Shown here one piece after another: positions 10,113-18,842 of a stretch of 50,067 nucleotides of DNA; within the stretch, counting starts at the first letter, position 1; every line of letters begins with the position of its first letter. The DNA is taken from NCBI RefSeq assembly GCF_000255455.1, contig NZ_JH621272.1:5085-55151 (forward strand), read 5' to 3'. Below the pieces are notes generated by a model. It ran no database searches and was not told the origin of the DNA. It was given only the letters and a program-made list of their open reading frames with translations. The DNA is from Aquimarina agarilytica ZC1. Its GTDB lineage: Bacteria > Bacteroidota > Bacteroidia > Flavobacteriales > Flavobacteriaceae. A program made the translations under genes and the position numbers.

Positions 10113-10637
10113 TTAACCGTTAAACACTTTATCTAATGATACACCTCTTTGTTTTGCTACTTGCTGAGCAGAACGTAAACGCAATAAAGCATCAAATGTT
10201 GCCTTAACTACGTTATGTGGGTTAGAAGATCCTTGGTTTTTTGACATTACATCATGTACACCAACTGCTTCCAATACCGCACGTATCGCTCCACCTGCTA
10301 TTACTCCAGTACCCTTAGATGCTGGTAATAATAACACTCTAGCTCCACCATACTTACCTTTTTGCTCATGAGGTAGCGTTCCTTTATTCAATGGAATACG
10401 CACCAAATTCTTCTTAGCATCTTCAACCGCTTTTGCGATAGCCTCCGCTACTTCTTTTGATTTACCTAAACCTTGACCAACAACACCATTTTCATCACCA
10501 ACTACAACAATAGCCGAAAATCCAAAAGCACGTCCACCCTTTGTTACTTTAGTAACACGTTGAACTCCTACTAAACGATCTTTTAAATCAAGACCACTAG
10601 GCTTTACTAATTCTGCGTTTTTATATTTTTGATACAT
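10113..10637 (-). CDS. rpsE: 30S ribosomal protein S5 (uS5)
   Basis: Located at the mRNA entry site and involved in decoding accuracy. It has 174 residues, with an N-terminal double-stranded RNA-binding-like domain ([16 protein letters not shown]...) and a C-terminal domain carrying [19 protein letters not shown]. An 11-residue tail extends slightly beyond the E. coli form. No oddities. Confidence 0.98.
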   Translation of the reverse strand: MYQKYKNAELVKPSGLDLKDRLVGVQRVTKVTKGGRAFGFSAIVVVGDENGVVGQGLGKSKEVAEAIAKAVEDAKKNLVRIPLNKGTLPHEQKGKYGGARVLLLPASKGTGVIAGGAIRAVLEAVGVHDVMSKNQGSSNPHNVVKATFDALLRLRSAQQVAKQRGVSLDKVFNG

Positions 10638-10642
10638 CTTTC

Positions 10643-10999
10643 TTAGAATTTAAGTCCTGCTTCTCTAGCTCCTTCAGCTAATGATTTTATTCTACCGTGG
10701 TAAAGGTAACCACCTCTATCGAAAGCAACGACTTCTAATCCAGCTTTTACAGCTTTTTCAGCGATTGCTTTTCCTACTAGATTTGCAATTTCAATTTTAG
10801 TTCCTGTTGCATCAGCAATTGCTTTGTCACGAGACGATGCAGCTACTAAAGTCTTTCCATCAACATCATTAACAATCTGAGCATAAATCTCTTTGTTACT
10901 TCTGTATACAGAAAGTCTTGGACGTTCCGCCGTACCACTTACAGCACCACGTATACGCTTTCTTATCTTTAATCTTCTTGATTCTTTTGAGAATGCCAT
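10643..10999 (-). CDS. rplR: 50S ribosomal protein L18 (uL18)
   Basis: One of the 5S rRNA-binding proteins that dock 5S rRNA into the central protuberance. The 118 residues start with a basic tail ([13 protein letters not shown]) and end with the conserved [24 protein letters not shown]. It is tightly packed between rplF and rpsE (5-10 nt). Confidence 0.98.
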   Translation of the reverse strand: MAFSKESRRLKIRKRIRGAVSGTAERPRLSVYRSNKEIYAQIVNDVDGKTLVAASSRDKAIADATGTKIEIANLVGKAIAEKAVKAGLEVVAFDRGGYLYHGRIKSLAEGAREAGLKF

Positions 11000-11009
11000 A
11001 ACTTAGTTA

Positions 11010-11552
11010 TTATGCAGATTTACCTGCTTTTCTTCTTAATTCTTCACCAACAAACTTAATTCCTTTTCCTTTGTAAGGTTCAGGCTTACGGAATGATCTA
11101 ATTTTAGCAGCAACCTCACCTACTAATTGCTTATCAAATGATGAAAGCTTAATAATTGGGTTTTTACCTTTTTCAGAAATCGTTTCAACTTTGATCTCTG
11201 GTGCTAAATCAATCACTATATTGTGTGAAAAACCTAATGCTAAGTCCAATTTTTGACCTTGGTTTGATGCTCTATAACCTACACCAACCAATTCCAATTC
11301 TTTGGTAAACCCTTCAGATACCCCTTGAACCATATTTGACAATAAAGAACGGTATAAACCGTGTTGTGCTTTATGACTTTTTGTTTCAGAAGGTCTATCT
11401 AAAGTGATTTTATCACCCTCAACAACAGCAGAAATATCACCAATTTCTTGTGATAATTCTCCTAATTTTCCTTTAACAGTAACATTATTCCCTTTCACAT
11501 CTACTGTGACACCAGACGGTATAGTTACTGGATTTTTTCCTATTCTTGACAT
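11010..11552 (-). CDS. rplF: 50S ribosomal protein L6 (uL6)
   Basis: Binds 23S rRNA near the GTPase-associated centre used by EF-G and EF-Tu. The 180 residues show the two duplicated alpha/beta domains and the C-terminal signature PEPYKGKGIKFVGEELRRKAGK. It starts MSRIGKNPV as usual and lies 18 nt after rpsH. Confidence 0.98.
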   Translation of the reverse strand: MSRIGKNPVTIPSGVTVDVKGNNVTVKGKLGELSQEIGDISAVVEGDKITLDRPSETKSHKAQHGLYRSLLSNMVQGVSEGFTKELELVGVGYRASNQGQKLDLALGFSHNIVIDLAPEIKVETISEKGKNPIIKLSSFDKQLVGEVAAKIRSFRKPEPYKGKGIKFVGEELRRKAGKSA

Positions 11553-11570
11553 TTCTGTGTCTTTTTACTG

Positions 11571-11969
11571 TTAATAAACGTAACAAAGTACTTCACCACC
11601 AACATTATCACGTTTAGCTTGCTTACCTGTCATTACTCCATGAGAAGTAGAAACAATAGCAATACCTAAACCGTTCAATATACGTGGAATTTCACTTGAA
11701 CCAGCATACTTACGTAAACCTGGCTTACTAATACGCTGTAATTCTTGAATTACAGGCTCTTTAGTGAACTTGTCATACTTTAATGCAATCTTAATACTAC
11801 CTTGAGCTGTAGTATCTTCGAATTTATAACTTAAAATATATCCTTGATCGAATAATATTTTAGTGATCTCTTTTTTAACTTTTGAAGCAGGAATTTCAAC
11901 AACTCTGTGTTTTGCTGCATTTGCATTTCTGATTCTTGTTAAAAAATCTGCAATAGGATCTGTATTCAT
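11571..11969 (-). CDS. rpsH: 30S ribosomal protein S8 (uS8)
   Basis: Binds the central domain of 16S rRNA and is needed for 30S assembly. It has 132 residues, beginning [16 protein letters not shown], with the C-terminal signature [18 protein letters not shown]. In E. coli S8 is the repressor of the spc operon; here the 61-nt spacer just upstream can form a hairpin (see 11984-12018). Confidence 0.98.
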   Translation of the reverse strand: MNTDPIADFLTRIRNANAAKHRVVEIPASKVKKEITKILFDQGYILSYKFEDTTAQGSIKIALKYDKFTKEPVIQELQRISKPGLRKYAGSSEIPRILNGLGIAIVSTSHGVMTGKQAKRDNVGGEVLCYVY

Positions 11970-11983
11970 TTGTATTTATTTGC

Positions 11984-12018
11984 GGTAATGGTTTTCGACA
12001 ATAGCCAAACCTTTTACC
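11984..12018 (-). promoter_or_regulatory. Hairpin in the rpsN-rpsH spacer
   Basis: On the minus strand GGTAA/TTACC and GGTTT/AAACC stack with a small asymmetric internal loop around a 12-nt apical loop. The hairpin ends 14 nt before the rpsH start in a run where most spacers are under 20 nt. A role as S8 or processing site is inference. Confidence 0.35.
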
Positions 12019-12030
12019 AATTAATAGTAT

Positions 12031-12300
12031 TTACCAACTTGCTTTAGTTACCCCAGGAATTAATCCTTGGTTTGCCATTTCACGGAATGTTACACGTGAA
12101 ATACCAAACTGACGCATATAACCTTTTGGTCTTCCCGTTAATTTACAACGGTTATGCATACGAATTGGTGAAGCGTTTTTTGGTAACTTTTGTAATGCTT
12201 CATAATCTCCAGCTTCTTTCAAAGCCTTTCTTTTTTCAGCATATTTAGCAACCGTTTTTGCTCTCTTCACCTCACGGGCTTTCATTGATTCTTTAGCCAT
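12031..12300 (-). CDS. rpsN: 30S ribosomal protein S14 (uS14), zinc-free type
   Basis: Head protein of the small subunit. It has 89 residues; the longer form lacks the CxxC...CxxC zinc ribbon of the short type and keeps a single Cys in [13 protein letters not shown]. The conserved C-terminal [11 protein letters not shown] is intact. It starts 2 nt after the rplE stop. Confidence 0.97.
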   Translation of the reverse strand: MAKESMKAREVKRAKTVAKYAEKRKALKEAGDYEALQKLPKNASPIRMHNRCKLTGRPKGYMRQFGISRVTFREMANQGLIPGVTKASW

Positions 12301-12302
12301 AA

Positions 12303-12854
12303 TTATTTCTTTTTAAAAGGTAACCCTAATTGAGTTAATAATGATTTAGCTTCGCTATCTGTCGGTGCGGAAGTTACAAATGTTATATCTAATCCCGAAA
12401 TTTTATTTACCTTATCGATATCAATCTCTGGAAAAATTATTTGCTCTGTAACACCCATTGAATAATTTCCTCTTCCATCAAAACCTGTAGCTTTAATCCC
12501 TTGAAAATCACGTACACGTGGTAAAGCTACCGTTACTAAACGATCCAAGAATTCGTACATACGATCCCCACGTAAAGTTACTTTTGCTCCAATTGGCATA
12601 CCTTTTCTTAATTTAAAAGATGCAACATCCTTTTTAGAAATGGTAGAAACTGCTTTTTGACCCGTGATAGTTGTAAATTCATCTACTGCGTAATCAATCA
12701 ATTTTTTGTCTGCAACAGCACCACCTACACCTCTACTCAAAACTATTTTTGTAAGTTTTGGCACTTGCATAATGTTACTATAGCTGTATTCTTCTCTAAG
12801 AGCAGCGATCACTCGATCCTTATACTCTTCCTTAAGTCTAACTTTATAAGACAT
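12303..12854 (-). CDS. rplE: 50S ribosomal protein L5 (uL5)
   Basis: 5S rRNA-binding protein of the central protuberance that contacts P-site tRNA and S13. It has 183 residues with the typical [13 protein letters not shown]..., [14 protein letters not shown] and [16 protein letters not shown]. It is packed 2 nt from both rplX and rpsN, so the three are translated as a block. Confidence 0.98.
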   Translation of the reverse strand: MSYKVRLKEEYKDRVIAALREEYSYSNIMQVPKLTKIVLSRGVGGAVADKKLIDYAVDEFTTITGQKAVSTISKKDVASFKLRKGMPIGAKVTLRGDRMYEFLDRLVTVALPRVRDFQGIKATGFDGRGNYSMGVTEQIIFPEIDIDKVNKISGLDITFVTSAPTDSEAKSLLTQLGLPFKKK

Positions 12855-12856
12855 AA

Positions 12857-13171
12857 CTATATTACTTCATTAGATTTTTTAGAAAAACGCACTTTTTTAT
12901 CACCTTCAATACGGTAACCCACACGAGTTGCATCACCAGACTTAGGATCAACTAAAGCTAAATTCGAAATATGAATTGGCGCTTCCTTTTTAACTATTCC
13001 ACCTTGAGGGCTAGCCGCGCTAGGCTTATTATGCTTAGAAACTAAGTTCACACCTTCAACGATGGCTTTGTTCTTTTCAATAAGTACCTTTTGTACTTTT
13101 CCTTCCTGACCTTTGTCATCACCAGCTACTACTTTTACTAAGTCGCCTGTTTTGATCTTTAATTTTGCCAT
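12857..13171 (-). CDS. rplX: 50S ribosomal protein L24 (uL24)
   Basis: Assembly initiator that binds the 5' domain of 23S rRNA near the tunnel exit. It has 104 residues; a KOW motif occupies about 7-30 ([18 protein letters not shown]), followed by the conserved [13 protein letters not shown]. Gene order rplN-rplX-rplE is standard. Confidence 0.97.
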   Translation of the reverse strand: MAKLKIKTGDLVKVVAGDDKGQEGKVQKVLIEKNKAIVEGVNLVSKHNKPSAASPQGGIVKKEAPIHISNLALVDPKSGDATRVGYRIEGDKKVRFSKKSNEVI

Positions 13172-13183
13172 TTTTTTAAATGA

Positions 13184-13552
13184 TTAAAGCACTTCAGGTG
13201 CTAGTGAAACAATCTTCATGAACTGCTTATCACGAAGTTCTCTTGCAACAGGGCCAAATACACGTGTTCCTCTCATTTCTCCGTTTGCTCCTAAAAGGAC
13301 ACAAGCGTTATCATCGAAACGGATATACGATCCATCGGCTCTACGCACTTCTTTTTTGGTACGAACTACAACTGCAGTTGAAACCGCTCCTTTTTTAACG
13401 CTTCCGTTTGGAGCAGCCTCCTTAATACTGACAACGATCTTGTCACCTACAGAGGCGTATCTTTTTTTCGTACCACCTAATACACGAATCGTAAGTACTT
13501 CCTTACCACCTGTATTATCAGCTACTCTTAATCTAGACTCTTGTTGTACCAT
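13184..13552 (-). CDS. rplN: 50S ribosomal protein L14 (uL14)
   Basis: Sits at the subunit interface next to L3 and L19 and forms an intersubunit bridge. At 122 residues it is full length. It begins [19 protein letters not shown] and keeps [15 protein letters not shown] near the C terminus. It follows rpsQ after 1 nt. Confidence 0.98.
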   Translation of the reverse strand: MVQQESRLRVADNTGGKEVLTIRVLGGTKKRYASVGDKIVVSIKEAAPNGSVKKGAVSTAVVVRTKKEVRRADGSYIRFDDNACVLLGANGEMRGTRVFGPVARELRDKQFMKIVSLAPEVL

Positions 13553-13553
13553 C

Positions 13554-13811
13554 TTATTTCGCTCTTTCTATTACTTCAACTAATCTCCAACATTTTGACT
13601 TACTTAAAGGACGTGTTTCCATGATCCTTACAGTATCGCCTATGTTACAGTCATTTGTTTCGTCGTGTGCAACGTATTTTTTAGTTTTCAACACGAACTT
13701 TCCGTACATAGGGTGTTTTACTTTTTTTACCTCAGAAACAACAATAGATTTCTCCATTTTGTTACTTGTAACTACACCGATACGTTCTTTTCTTAAATTT
13801 CTTTTTTCCAT
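13554..13811 (-). CDS. rpsQ: 30S ribosomal protein S17 (uS17)
   Basis: Primary 16S rRNA-binding protein of the 30S body with an OB fold. The 85 residues contain [24 protein letters not shown] and the signature [16 protein letters not shown]. Spacing to rpmC is 13 nt. Confidence 0.98.
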   Translation of the reverse strand: MEKRNLRKERIGVVTSNKMEKSIVVSEVKKVKHPMYGKFVLKTKKYVAHDETNDCNIGDTVRIMETRPLSKSKCWRLVEVIERAK

Positions 13812-13824
13812 CTTTTCAGCAGAA

Positions 13825-14019
13825 TTAAGCGTTTAATTCACGTTTTGTTAACTCAGTTGCTATTCTTGCAATAGATTTTCTTACGCTACGGATTTGTAAC
13901 GGATTCTCTAATGGAGAAAGTGCGTGAGCCATTTTTAATTCAGAATACGCTTGTTTTGATTTACCAAGTTCTTCTTGTAATTCAGCCACAGACAGACCTT
14001 TAATTTCTGATTGTTTCAT
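13825..14019 (-). CDS. rpmC: 50S ribosomal protein L29 (uL29)
   Basis: Small helical protein at the exit of the nascent-chain tunnel, beside L23 where trigger factor and SRP dock. It has 64 residues, a two-helix hairpin; the central [20 protein letters not shown] carries the usual family pattern. It is placed between rplP and rpsQ. Confidence 0.97.
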   Translation of the reverse strand: MKQSEIKGLSVAELQEELGKSKQAYSELKMAHALSPLENPLQIRSVRKSIARIATELTKRELNA

Positions 14020-14029
14020 AATTCAAATA

Positions 14030-14449
14030 TTAAGCTTGATAATCTCTAGCTACGATAAACTTAGTTTTAACAGGTAATTTTTGAGCAGCTAAGCGTAATG
14101 CTTCTTTTGCAGTGTCAAATGGCACTCCTGCTATTTCAAATAAAATTCTTCCTGGTTTAACAACTGCTGCCCAATACTCAACAGCACCCTTACCTTTACC
14201 CATACGTACTTCAAGAGGCTTTTTTGTAATTGGTTTGTCTGGAAAAATCATAATCCATAACGAACCCTCTCTTTTCATATAACGAGTTGCAGCAATACGC
14301 GCAGCTTCAATTTGTCTTGCAGTCACAAAATTCGAATCTAACGATTTGATTCCGAAAGTACCGTTTGATAAAGTATGCCCACGTTGAGCAAGACCTTTCA
14401 TACGTCCTTTTTGTTGTTTACGGAATTTTGTTCTTTTAGGCTGTAACAT
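14030..14449 (-). CDS. rplP: 50S ribosomal protein L16 (uL16)
   Basis: Lies near the A-site tRNA and is needed late in 50S assembly. The 139 residues start [19 protein letters not shown] and contain [19 protein letters not shown] and ILFEIAGVP, all diagnostic. Normal length. Confidence 0.98.
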   Translation of the reverse strand: MLQPKRTKFRKQQKGRMKGLAQRGHTLSNGTFGIKSLDSNFVTARQIEAARIAATRYMKREGSLWIMIFPDKPITKKPLEVRMGKGKGAVEYWAAVVKPGRILFEIAGVPFDTAKEALRLAAQKLPVKTKFIVARDYQA

Positions 14450-14471
14450 TGTCTAAAATTTCTTTATAAAA

Positions 14472-15194
14472 TTACTTTCTACGGCGAGGTTTATTTCCAC
14501 CTCTTGCTTGTCCTCTGTCAGATTTACCTTGCTTCTTTGATAAACCTACCAAAGGAGAAAGCTCTCTTTTACCATATACTTCACCCTTCATGATCCATAC
14601 TTTGATACCCATTCTACCATAAGTAGTATGTGCTTCAACTAACGCATAATCAATATCGGCTCTGAATGTAGACAACGGAATACGACCGTCTTTGTACGAC
14701 TCTGAACGTGCCATTTCAGCACCATTCAAACGTCCAGAAATTAACACCTTAATACCTTCAGCATTCATACGCATTGCAGCCGCAATTGCCATCTTGATTG
14801 CACGACGGTAAGAGATACGATTCTCAATTTGGCGTGCAATACTTGATCCTACTAAAAATGCATCAAGCTCAGGTCTTTTAATTTCGAAGATGTTCAATTG
14901 AACCTCTTTGTTTGTAATTTTTTTAAGCTCTTCTTTCAACTTGTCTACCTCTTGACCTCCTTTACCAATAATGATACCTGGACGTGCCGTAGTGATAGTA
15001 ACGGTTACAAGTTTAAGCGTACGCTCAATAATCACTCTCGATACACTAGCTTTTGATAAACGTGCATGGATATACTTTCTGATTTTATCGTCTTCAGCAA
15101 GTTTATCTCCATAGTCGTTACCTCCGTACCAGTTAGATTCCCATCCTCTGATGATACCAAGGCGATTTCCGATTGGATTTGTCTTTTGTCCCAT
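14472..15194 (-). CDS. rpsC: 30S ribosomal protein S3 (uS3)
   Basis: Forms the mRNA entry tunnel with S4 and S5. The 240 residues contain an N-terminal KH domain with its GxxG loop ([17 protein letters not shown]) and a C-terminal S3 domain ([23 protein letters not shown]). It ends in a basic tail, GNKPRRRK. Gene order rplV-rpsC-rplP is standard. Confidence 0.98.
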   Translation of the reverse strand: MGQKTNPIGNRLGIIRGWESNWYGGNDYGDKLAEDDKIRKYIHARLSKASVSRVIIERTLKLVTVTITTARPGIIIGKGGQEVDKLKEELKKITNKEVQLNIFEIKRPELDAFLVGSSIARQIENRISYRRAIKMAIAAAMRMNAEGIKVLISGRLNGAEMARSESYKDGRIPLSTFRADIDYALVEAHTTYGRMGIKVWIMKGEVYGKRELSPLVGLSKKQGKSDRGQARGGNKPRRRK

Positions 15195-15203
15195 ATCTCT
15201 ATC

Positions 15204-15611
15204 TTAGCTTTGTGTATTATTATTAGATCCAACTACGATTGTAACGTGGTTAGAACGCTTTCTAATTCTGTGTGCTCTTCCTTGTGGTGCTGGACGCAAT
15301 CTTTTCAACATTGCTCCACCATCAACACGGATTTCAGAAACGATAAGATCAGCATCTTCAATGCTAGCATCTTCGTTTTTAGCTTGCCAGTTTGCCAATG
15401 CAGACAACAACAATTTCTCTAAACGACGTGACGCCTCTTTTGGGCTAAATCTAAGTATCTGCAGTGCATTTTCCACTTTTTTACCACGTACTAAATCCGC
15501 TACTAAGCGCATTTTTCTTGGCGAAGTAGGACAGTTATTAAGCTTTGCAAAAGCAATTTGCTTTTTCTCTTCCTTAATTCTGTCAGCCATTTGTTTTTTA
15601 CGAACTCCCAT
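15204..15611 (-). CDS. rplV: 50S ribosomal protein L22 (uL22)
   Basis: Its long beta-hairpin lines the nascent-peptide tunnel opposite L4, where macrolide-resistance changes occur in other bacteria. It has 135 residues; the hairpin [18 protein letters not shown] is intact. A short N-terminal extension ([17 protein letters not shown]) precedes the usual core beginning near ARLNN-like residues; an internal ATG (MADRIKEE) is a possible alternative start. Confidence 0.96.
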   Translation of the reverse strand: MGVRKKQMADRIKEEKKQIAFAKLNNCPTSPRKMRLVADLVRGKKVENALQILRFSPKEASRRLEKLLLSALANWQAKNEDASIEDADLIVSEIRVDGGAMLKRLRPAPQGRAHRIRKRSNHVTIVVGSNNNTQS

Positions 15612-15618
15612 AGCTTAC

Positions 15619-15900
15619 TTATCTTTTACCTTTATTTTTCTTATCCGTACCATGTCCTCTATAAGAACGTGTTGGCGAAAACTCTCCTAATTTGTGACCT
15701 ACCATGTTCTCAGTTACATAAACAGGAACAAACTGACGACCATTGTGAACAGCTATTGTTTGACCAACAAAATCAGGACTAATCATTGATGCTCTTGACC
15801 AAGTTTTAATCACTGTCTTTTTACCAGCTTCTACATTTGCTGCGACCTTTTTCTCTAACTTATAGTGAATATAAGGTCCTTTTTTTAATGAACGAGCCAT
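15619..15900 (-). CDS. rpsS: 30S ribosomal protein S19 (uS19)
   Basis: Head protein that bridges to the 50S and lies near A-site tRNA. It has 93 residues, begins [12 protein letters not shown] and carries the signature [16 protein letters not shown]. It is placed 3 nt after rplB. Confidence 0.98.
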   Translation of the reverse strand: MARSLKKGPYIHYKLEKKVAANVEAGKKTVIKTWSRASMISPDFVGQTIAVHNGRQFVPVYVTENMVGHKLGEFSPTRSYRGHGTDKKNKGKR

Positions 15901-15903
15901 ATC

Positions 15904-16728
15904 TTATTTCTTTCTACGTTCTACAATATACTTATTACTCGCCTTAGTTTTAGAACGCGTTCTAAATCCTTTAGCCGGTAAACCTTTTCTTGAACGAGGG
16001 TGTCCTCCAGACGAACGTCCTTCACCACCACCCATTGGATGATCAACCGGGTTCATTGCTACTGGTCTTGTTCTTGGTCTACGACCTAACCAACGCGTTC
16101 TACCCGCTTTACCTCCAACTAACAATTGATGATCACTGTTTGAAACAGCACCAATTGTAGCCATACAAGTAACTAGAATTAATCTAACTTCACCAGAAGG
16201 CAATTTAACTGTAGCAAACTTACCATCTCTCGCCATTAACTGAGCAAAAGAACCAGCACTACGAGCCATAACAGCTCCTTGACCTGGGTGTAATTCAATA
16301 CATGAAATAATTGTACCTAATGGAATAGCACTTAAAGGCATTGCATTTCCAATTTCCGGAGCTACATCAGCACCCGAAACAATGTTTTGCCCCACTTCTA
16401 AACCATTCTGAGCGATCACGTAACGTTTCTCACCATCTTGATAATTTAAAAGCGCAATAAATGCTGTTCTGTTCGGATCATATTGAATAGATGCAACCGT
16501 AGCAGGCACTCCTTGCTTGTCACGTTTGAAATCTATAATACGATAACGTCTTTTATGACCACCACCTTTGTAGCGCATAGTCATTTTTCCTTGACTGTTT
16601 CGACCTCCAGTACGTTTTTTCGGAGCTAATAAACTCTTCTCCGGCTTATCAGTAGTTATGGCGTCAAACCCATTTACTACTCTAAATCGCTGTCCTGGGG
16701 TGATTGGTTTTAATTTTCTTACTGACAT
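15904..16728 (-). CDS. rplB: 50S ribosomal protein L2 (uL2)
   Basis: Among the most conserved ribosomal proteins, it supports tRNA binding and peptidyl transfer and holds the subunits together. It has 274 residues. The N-terminal OB fold and SH3-like domain are followed by the C-terminal signature [14 protein letters not shown] with His230 (E. coli His229 equivalent). Full length. Confidence 0.99.
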   Translation of the reverse strand: MSVRKLKPITPGQRFRVVNGFDAITTDKPEKSLLAPKKRTGGRNSQGKMTMRYKGGGHKRRYRIIDFKRDKQGVPATVASIQYDPNRTAFIALLNYQDGEKRYVIAQNGLEVGQNIVSGADVAPEIGNAMPLSAIPLGTIISCIELHPGQGAVMARSAGSFAQLMARDGKFATVKLPSGEVRLILVTCMATIGAVSNSDHQLLVGGKAGRTRWLGRRPRTRPVAMNPVDHPMGGGEGRSSGGHPRSRKGLPAKGFRTRSKTKASNKYIVERRKK

Positions 16729-16737
16729 TTTTTAGTC

Positions 16738-17028
16738 TTAAAGATTACTGTATAAATCAATTGTATCACCTTCCGCCACCTGTACAATAGCTTTTTTATA
16801 AGCGCTTGTTTTACCAGTTACAATACCCGTTTTTGTATAACGTGTATTACGATCTGGGCGGACGTTTATTGTTCGAACTTTATCCACAGAAACACCATAA
16901 GCAGCTTCAACTGCTTTTTTGATTTCTACCTTGTTCGCCTTCTTATTTACTACAAAACTGAAGCAATTTCTTAATTCACTTGCAGCAGTAGCTTTTTCCG
17001 TAATGATAGGTTTAATTAAGATACTCAT
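16738..17028 (-). CDS. rplW: 50S ribosomal protein L23 (uL23)
   Basis: Docking site for trigger factor and SRP at the tunnel exit. The 96 residues start MSILIKPIITEKAT and carry NKKANKVEIKKAVEAAYGV, the family signature. It lacks the long tunnel-facing loop of some bacteria. Spacing to rplD is 8 nt. Confidence 0.97.
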   Translation of the reverse strand: MSILIKPIITEKATAASELRNCFSFVVNKKANKVEIKKAVEAAYGVSVDKVRTINVRPDRNTRYTKTGIVTGKTSAYKKAIVQVAEGDTIDLYSNL

Positions 17029-17036
17029 GGCGTGTT

Positions 17037-17666
17037 CTATTTACTTAAATTCGTTTCAATTCCTTCTAAAGAACCCTCTAACAACACTACATTATTTGCA
17101 TGTAATATTCTATAAGTACTCAATTCTGAAGCTAAAATTACTTCAGTATTTTTAAGATTTCTTGAAGACAAATAAACATTCTCATTTGCTTCTCCTAAAA
17201 CAAATAAAGACTTCTTAGCATCTAAGCCTAATGTTTTTAAAACATTTACAAAGTTTTTAGTCTTTATTTCTTCAAAATTAAAATCTTCAAGCACTGTTAA
17301 AGAACTCTCTTTTACTTTTAAACTTAATGCAGATTTACGCGCTAAACGCTTCACACCTTTATTTAATTTAAAAGAATAATTTCTTGGTCTAGGTCCAAAA
17401 ATACGACCTCCACCTTTAAAAACACCAGACTTGATACTACCCGCACGAGCTGTACCTGTTCCCTTTTGTTTTTTAATTTTTCTTGTACTACCAGTAATCT
17501 CAGCTCTCTCTTTAGCCTTATGCGTTCCTTGACGTTGATTTGCCAAGTATTGCTTTACATCTAAGTAAACAGCATGATCGTTTGGCTCAATAGCAAAAAC
17601 AGCATCAGAAAGGTTTGCCTCTCTACCTGTTTCTTTTCCGTTGATATCTAAAACTGCTACTTTCAT
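17037..17666 (-). CDS. rplD: 50S ribosomal protein L4 (uL4)
   Basis: Binds domain I of 23S rRNA; its extended loop (about 44-95, including GTGTARAGSIKSGVFKGGG) lines the nascent-chain tunnel. It has 209 residues. Its start overlaps the rplC stop (TAATG). In gamma-proteobacteria L4 represses its operon by acting on the leader RNA; the rplC leader here contains an intrinsic-terminator-like hairpin, so a similar scheme is possible but unproven. Confidence 0.98.
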   Translation of the reverse strand: MKVAVLDINGKETGREANLSDAVFAIEPNDHAVYLDVKQYLANQRQGTHKAKERAEITGSTRKIKKQKGTGTARAGSIKSGVFKGGGRIFGPRPRNYSFKLNKGVKRLARKSALSLKVKESSLTVLEDFNFEEIKTKNFVNVLKTLGLDAKKSLFVLGEANENVYLSSRNLKNTEVILASELSTYRILHANNVVLLEGSLEGIETNLSK

Positions 17667-18283
17667 TATTTCTGAATAGTTACATATGCGTTTTTATGAC
17701 CAGGAACACATCCTTTAATCACAAGTAAATTCTTATCAGAAACTACTTTTAAAACACGTAAGTTTTGAACTTTTACTTTATCGCCACCCATTTGACCTGC
17801 CATACGCATTCCTTTGAATACACGTGCAGGATATGAAGCAGCACCAATAGAACCTGGAGCTCTTAATCGGTTATGTTGACCGTGAGTTGCTTGACCAACA
17901 CCACCAAAACCGTGACGTTTTACAACTCCCTGAAAACCTTTACCCTTTGAAGTTGCAGACACATCCACAAATTCACCTTCAACAAAATGCTCTACAGTGA
18001 TTACATCACCTAACTTGTACTCCTCTTCAAAACCTTTGAATTCGACAACTTGACGCTTGACAGCAGTACCAGCTTTTTTAAAGTGACCTTGAGCCGCTTT
18101 ACTAGCATTTTTATCAGCCTTGTCATCGAAACCTAATTGAACAGCATTATAACCATCAACCTCTTCAGTTCTGACTTGGGTAACAACACATGGCCCAACC
18201 TCTAAAACTGTACAAGGAATATTCTTCCCATTCTCGTCAAAGATGCTAGTCATGCCAATTTTCTTACCAATTAACCCAGACAT
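17666..18283 (-). CDS. rplC: 50S ribosomal protein L3 (uL3)
   Basis: Early-assembly protein whose central extension reaches the peptidyl-transferase centre. The 205 residues include [26 protein letters not shown] core residues and [17 protein letters not shown], with the Gln that is methylated in E. coli. First gene after a new promoter, so it heads the S10/spc/alpha transcript here, separate from rpsJ. Confidence 0.98.
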   Translation of the reverse strand: MSGLIGKKIGMTSIFDENGKNIPCTVLEVGPCVVTQVRTEEVDGYNAVQLGFDDKADKNASKAAQGHFKKAGTAVKRQVVEFKGFEEEYKLGDVITVEHFVEGEFVDVSATSKGKGFQGVVKRHGFGGVGQATHGQHNRLRAPGSIGAASYPARVFKGMRMAGQMGGDKVKVQNLRVLKVVSDKNLLVIKGCVPGHKNAYVTIQK

Positions 18284-18321
18284 TCTTAATTATTTAATTA
18301 TTACTATTTATTTAAAAAAAC

Positions 18322-18349
18322 TCAAGGTCGAAAATACCTCCGACCTTGA
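18322..18349 (-). terminator. Terminator-like hairpin in the rplC leader (candidate attenuator)
   Basis: TCAAGGTCG/CGACCTTGA, a perfect 9-bp stem with a 10-nt loop, followed on the minus strand by G and a run of seven T. It lies between the rplC promoter and the rplC start, so it can reduce transcription into the operon, as in attenuation. It could also be a late terminator for rpsJ read-through. Confidence 0.6.
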
Positions 18350-18394
18350 ATGTATTTTTTACCGTTTTTCCCTCGCCCGAAGCTTAGGACATGT

Positions 18395-18419
18395 AAAATC
18401 TTAGACCCACTAAGATTTT
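18395..18419 (-). promoter_or_regulatory. 10-bp hairpin in the rplC leader
   Basis: AAAATCTTAG/CTAAGATTTT, a perfect 10-bp stem with a 5-nt loop, starting about 10 nt after the -7 box at 18429. It is the first structure of the leader RNA, upstream of the terminator-like hairpin. It could be a ligand-binding or alternative-pairing element. Confidence 0.45.
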
Positions 18420-18428
18420 TAGCGATTG

Positions 18429-18460
18429 CAAAAGTATGAAATATAATTGAAACTCCCAAA
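18429..18460 (-). promoter_or_regulatory. Promoter of the rplC-rplQ operon
   Basis: Minus-strand TTTG (18457-18460), 20-nt spacer, TACTTTTG (18429-18436): a full match to the Bacteroidetes consensus. It gives a leader of about 140 nt before rplC. Confidence 0.75.
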
Positions 18461-18525
18461 TTTCAAAAAATCAGGAGCTTCAATTCGTTTTTATACTTTT
18501 AAAGATATTGAATCAAAAAGTGTAA

Positions 18526-18831
18526 TTACACTTTAATCTCCACTTCAACACCACTTGGCAACTCTAACTTCATTAACGCATCAATCGTTTTTGATGAAGA
18601 GCTATAAATATCAAGCAATCTCTTATATGAACTTAACTGAAATTGCTCACGCGACTTTTTATTAACGTGCGGTGAACGTAATACAGTAAATATTTTTTTG
18701 TGCGTTGGCAATGGAATAGGTCCCGTTACTACTGCACCTGTACTTTTTACAGTTTTTACAATCTTCTCAGCAGATTTATCTACTAAATTGTGATCGTAAG
18801 ATTTTAATTTAATTCTAATTTTTTGACTCAT
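18526..18831 (-). CDS. rpsJ: 30S ribosomal protein S10 (uS10, NusE)
   Basis: Head protein of the 30S that also works with NusB/NusG in antitermination. It has 101 residues with [41 protein letters not shown] residues and the usual tail. Here it is separated from rplC by 242 nt with a new promoter, so it belongs to the rpsL-rpsG-fusA transcript rather than heading the S10 operon. A weak GC-poor hairpin (18449-18480) follows the stop. Confidence 0.98.
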   Translation of the reverse strand: MSQKIRIKLKSYDHNLVDKSAEKIVKTVKSTGAVVTGPIPLPTHKKIFTVLRSPHVNKKSREQFQLSSYKRLLDIYSSSSKTIDALMKLELPSGVEVEIKV

Positions 18832-18842
18832 TTTAGTAGGTT

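Noticed and set aside
13218..13583. 121-residue plus-strand frame
   Set aside because: Antisense to rplN, which is certain; a shadow of the real gene.
18449..18480. Hairpin GAAGCTCC/GGAGTTTC after rpsJ as terminator
   Set aside because: The stem is short, its loop is large and no T-run follows directly; kept only as a remark under rpsJ.
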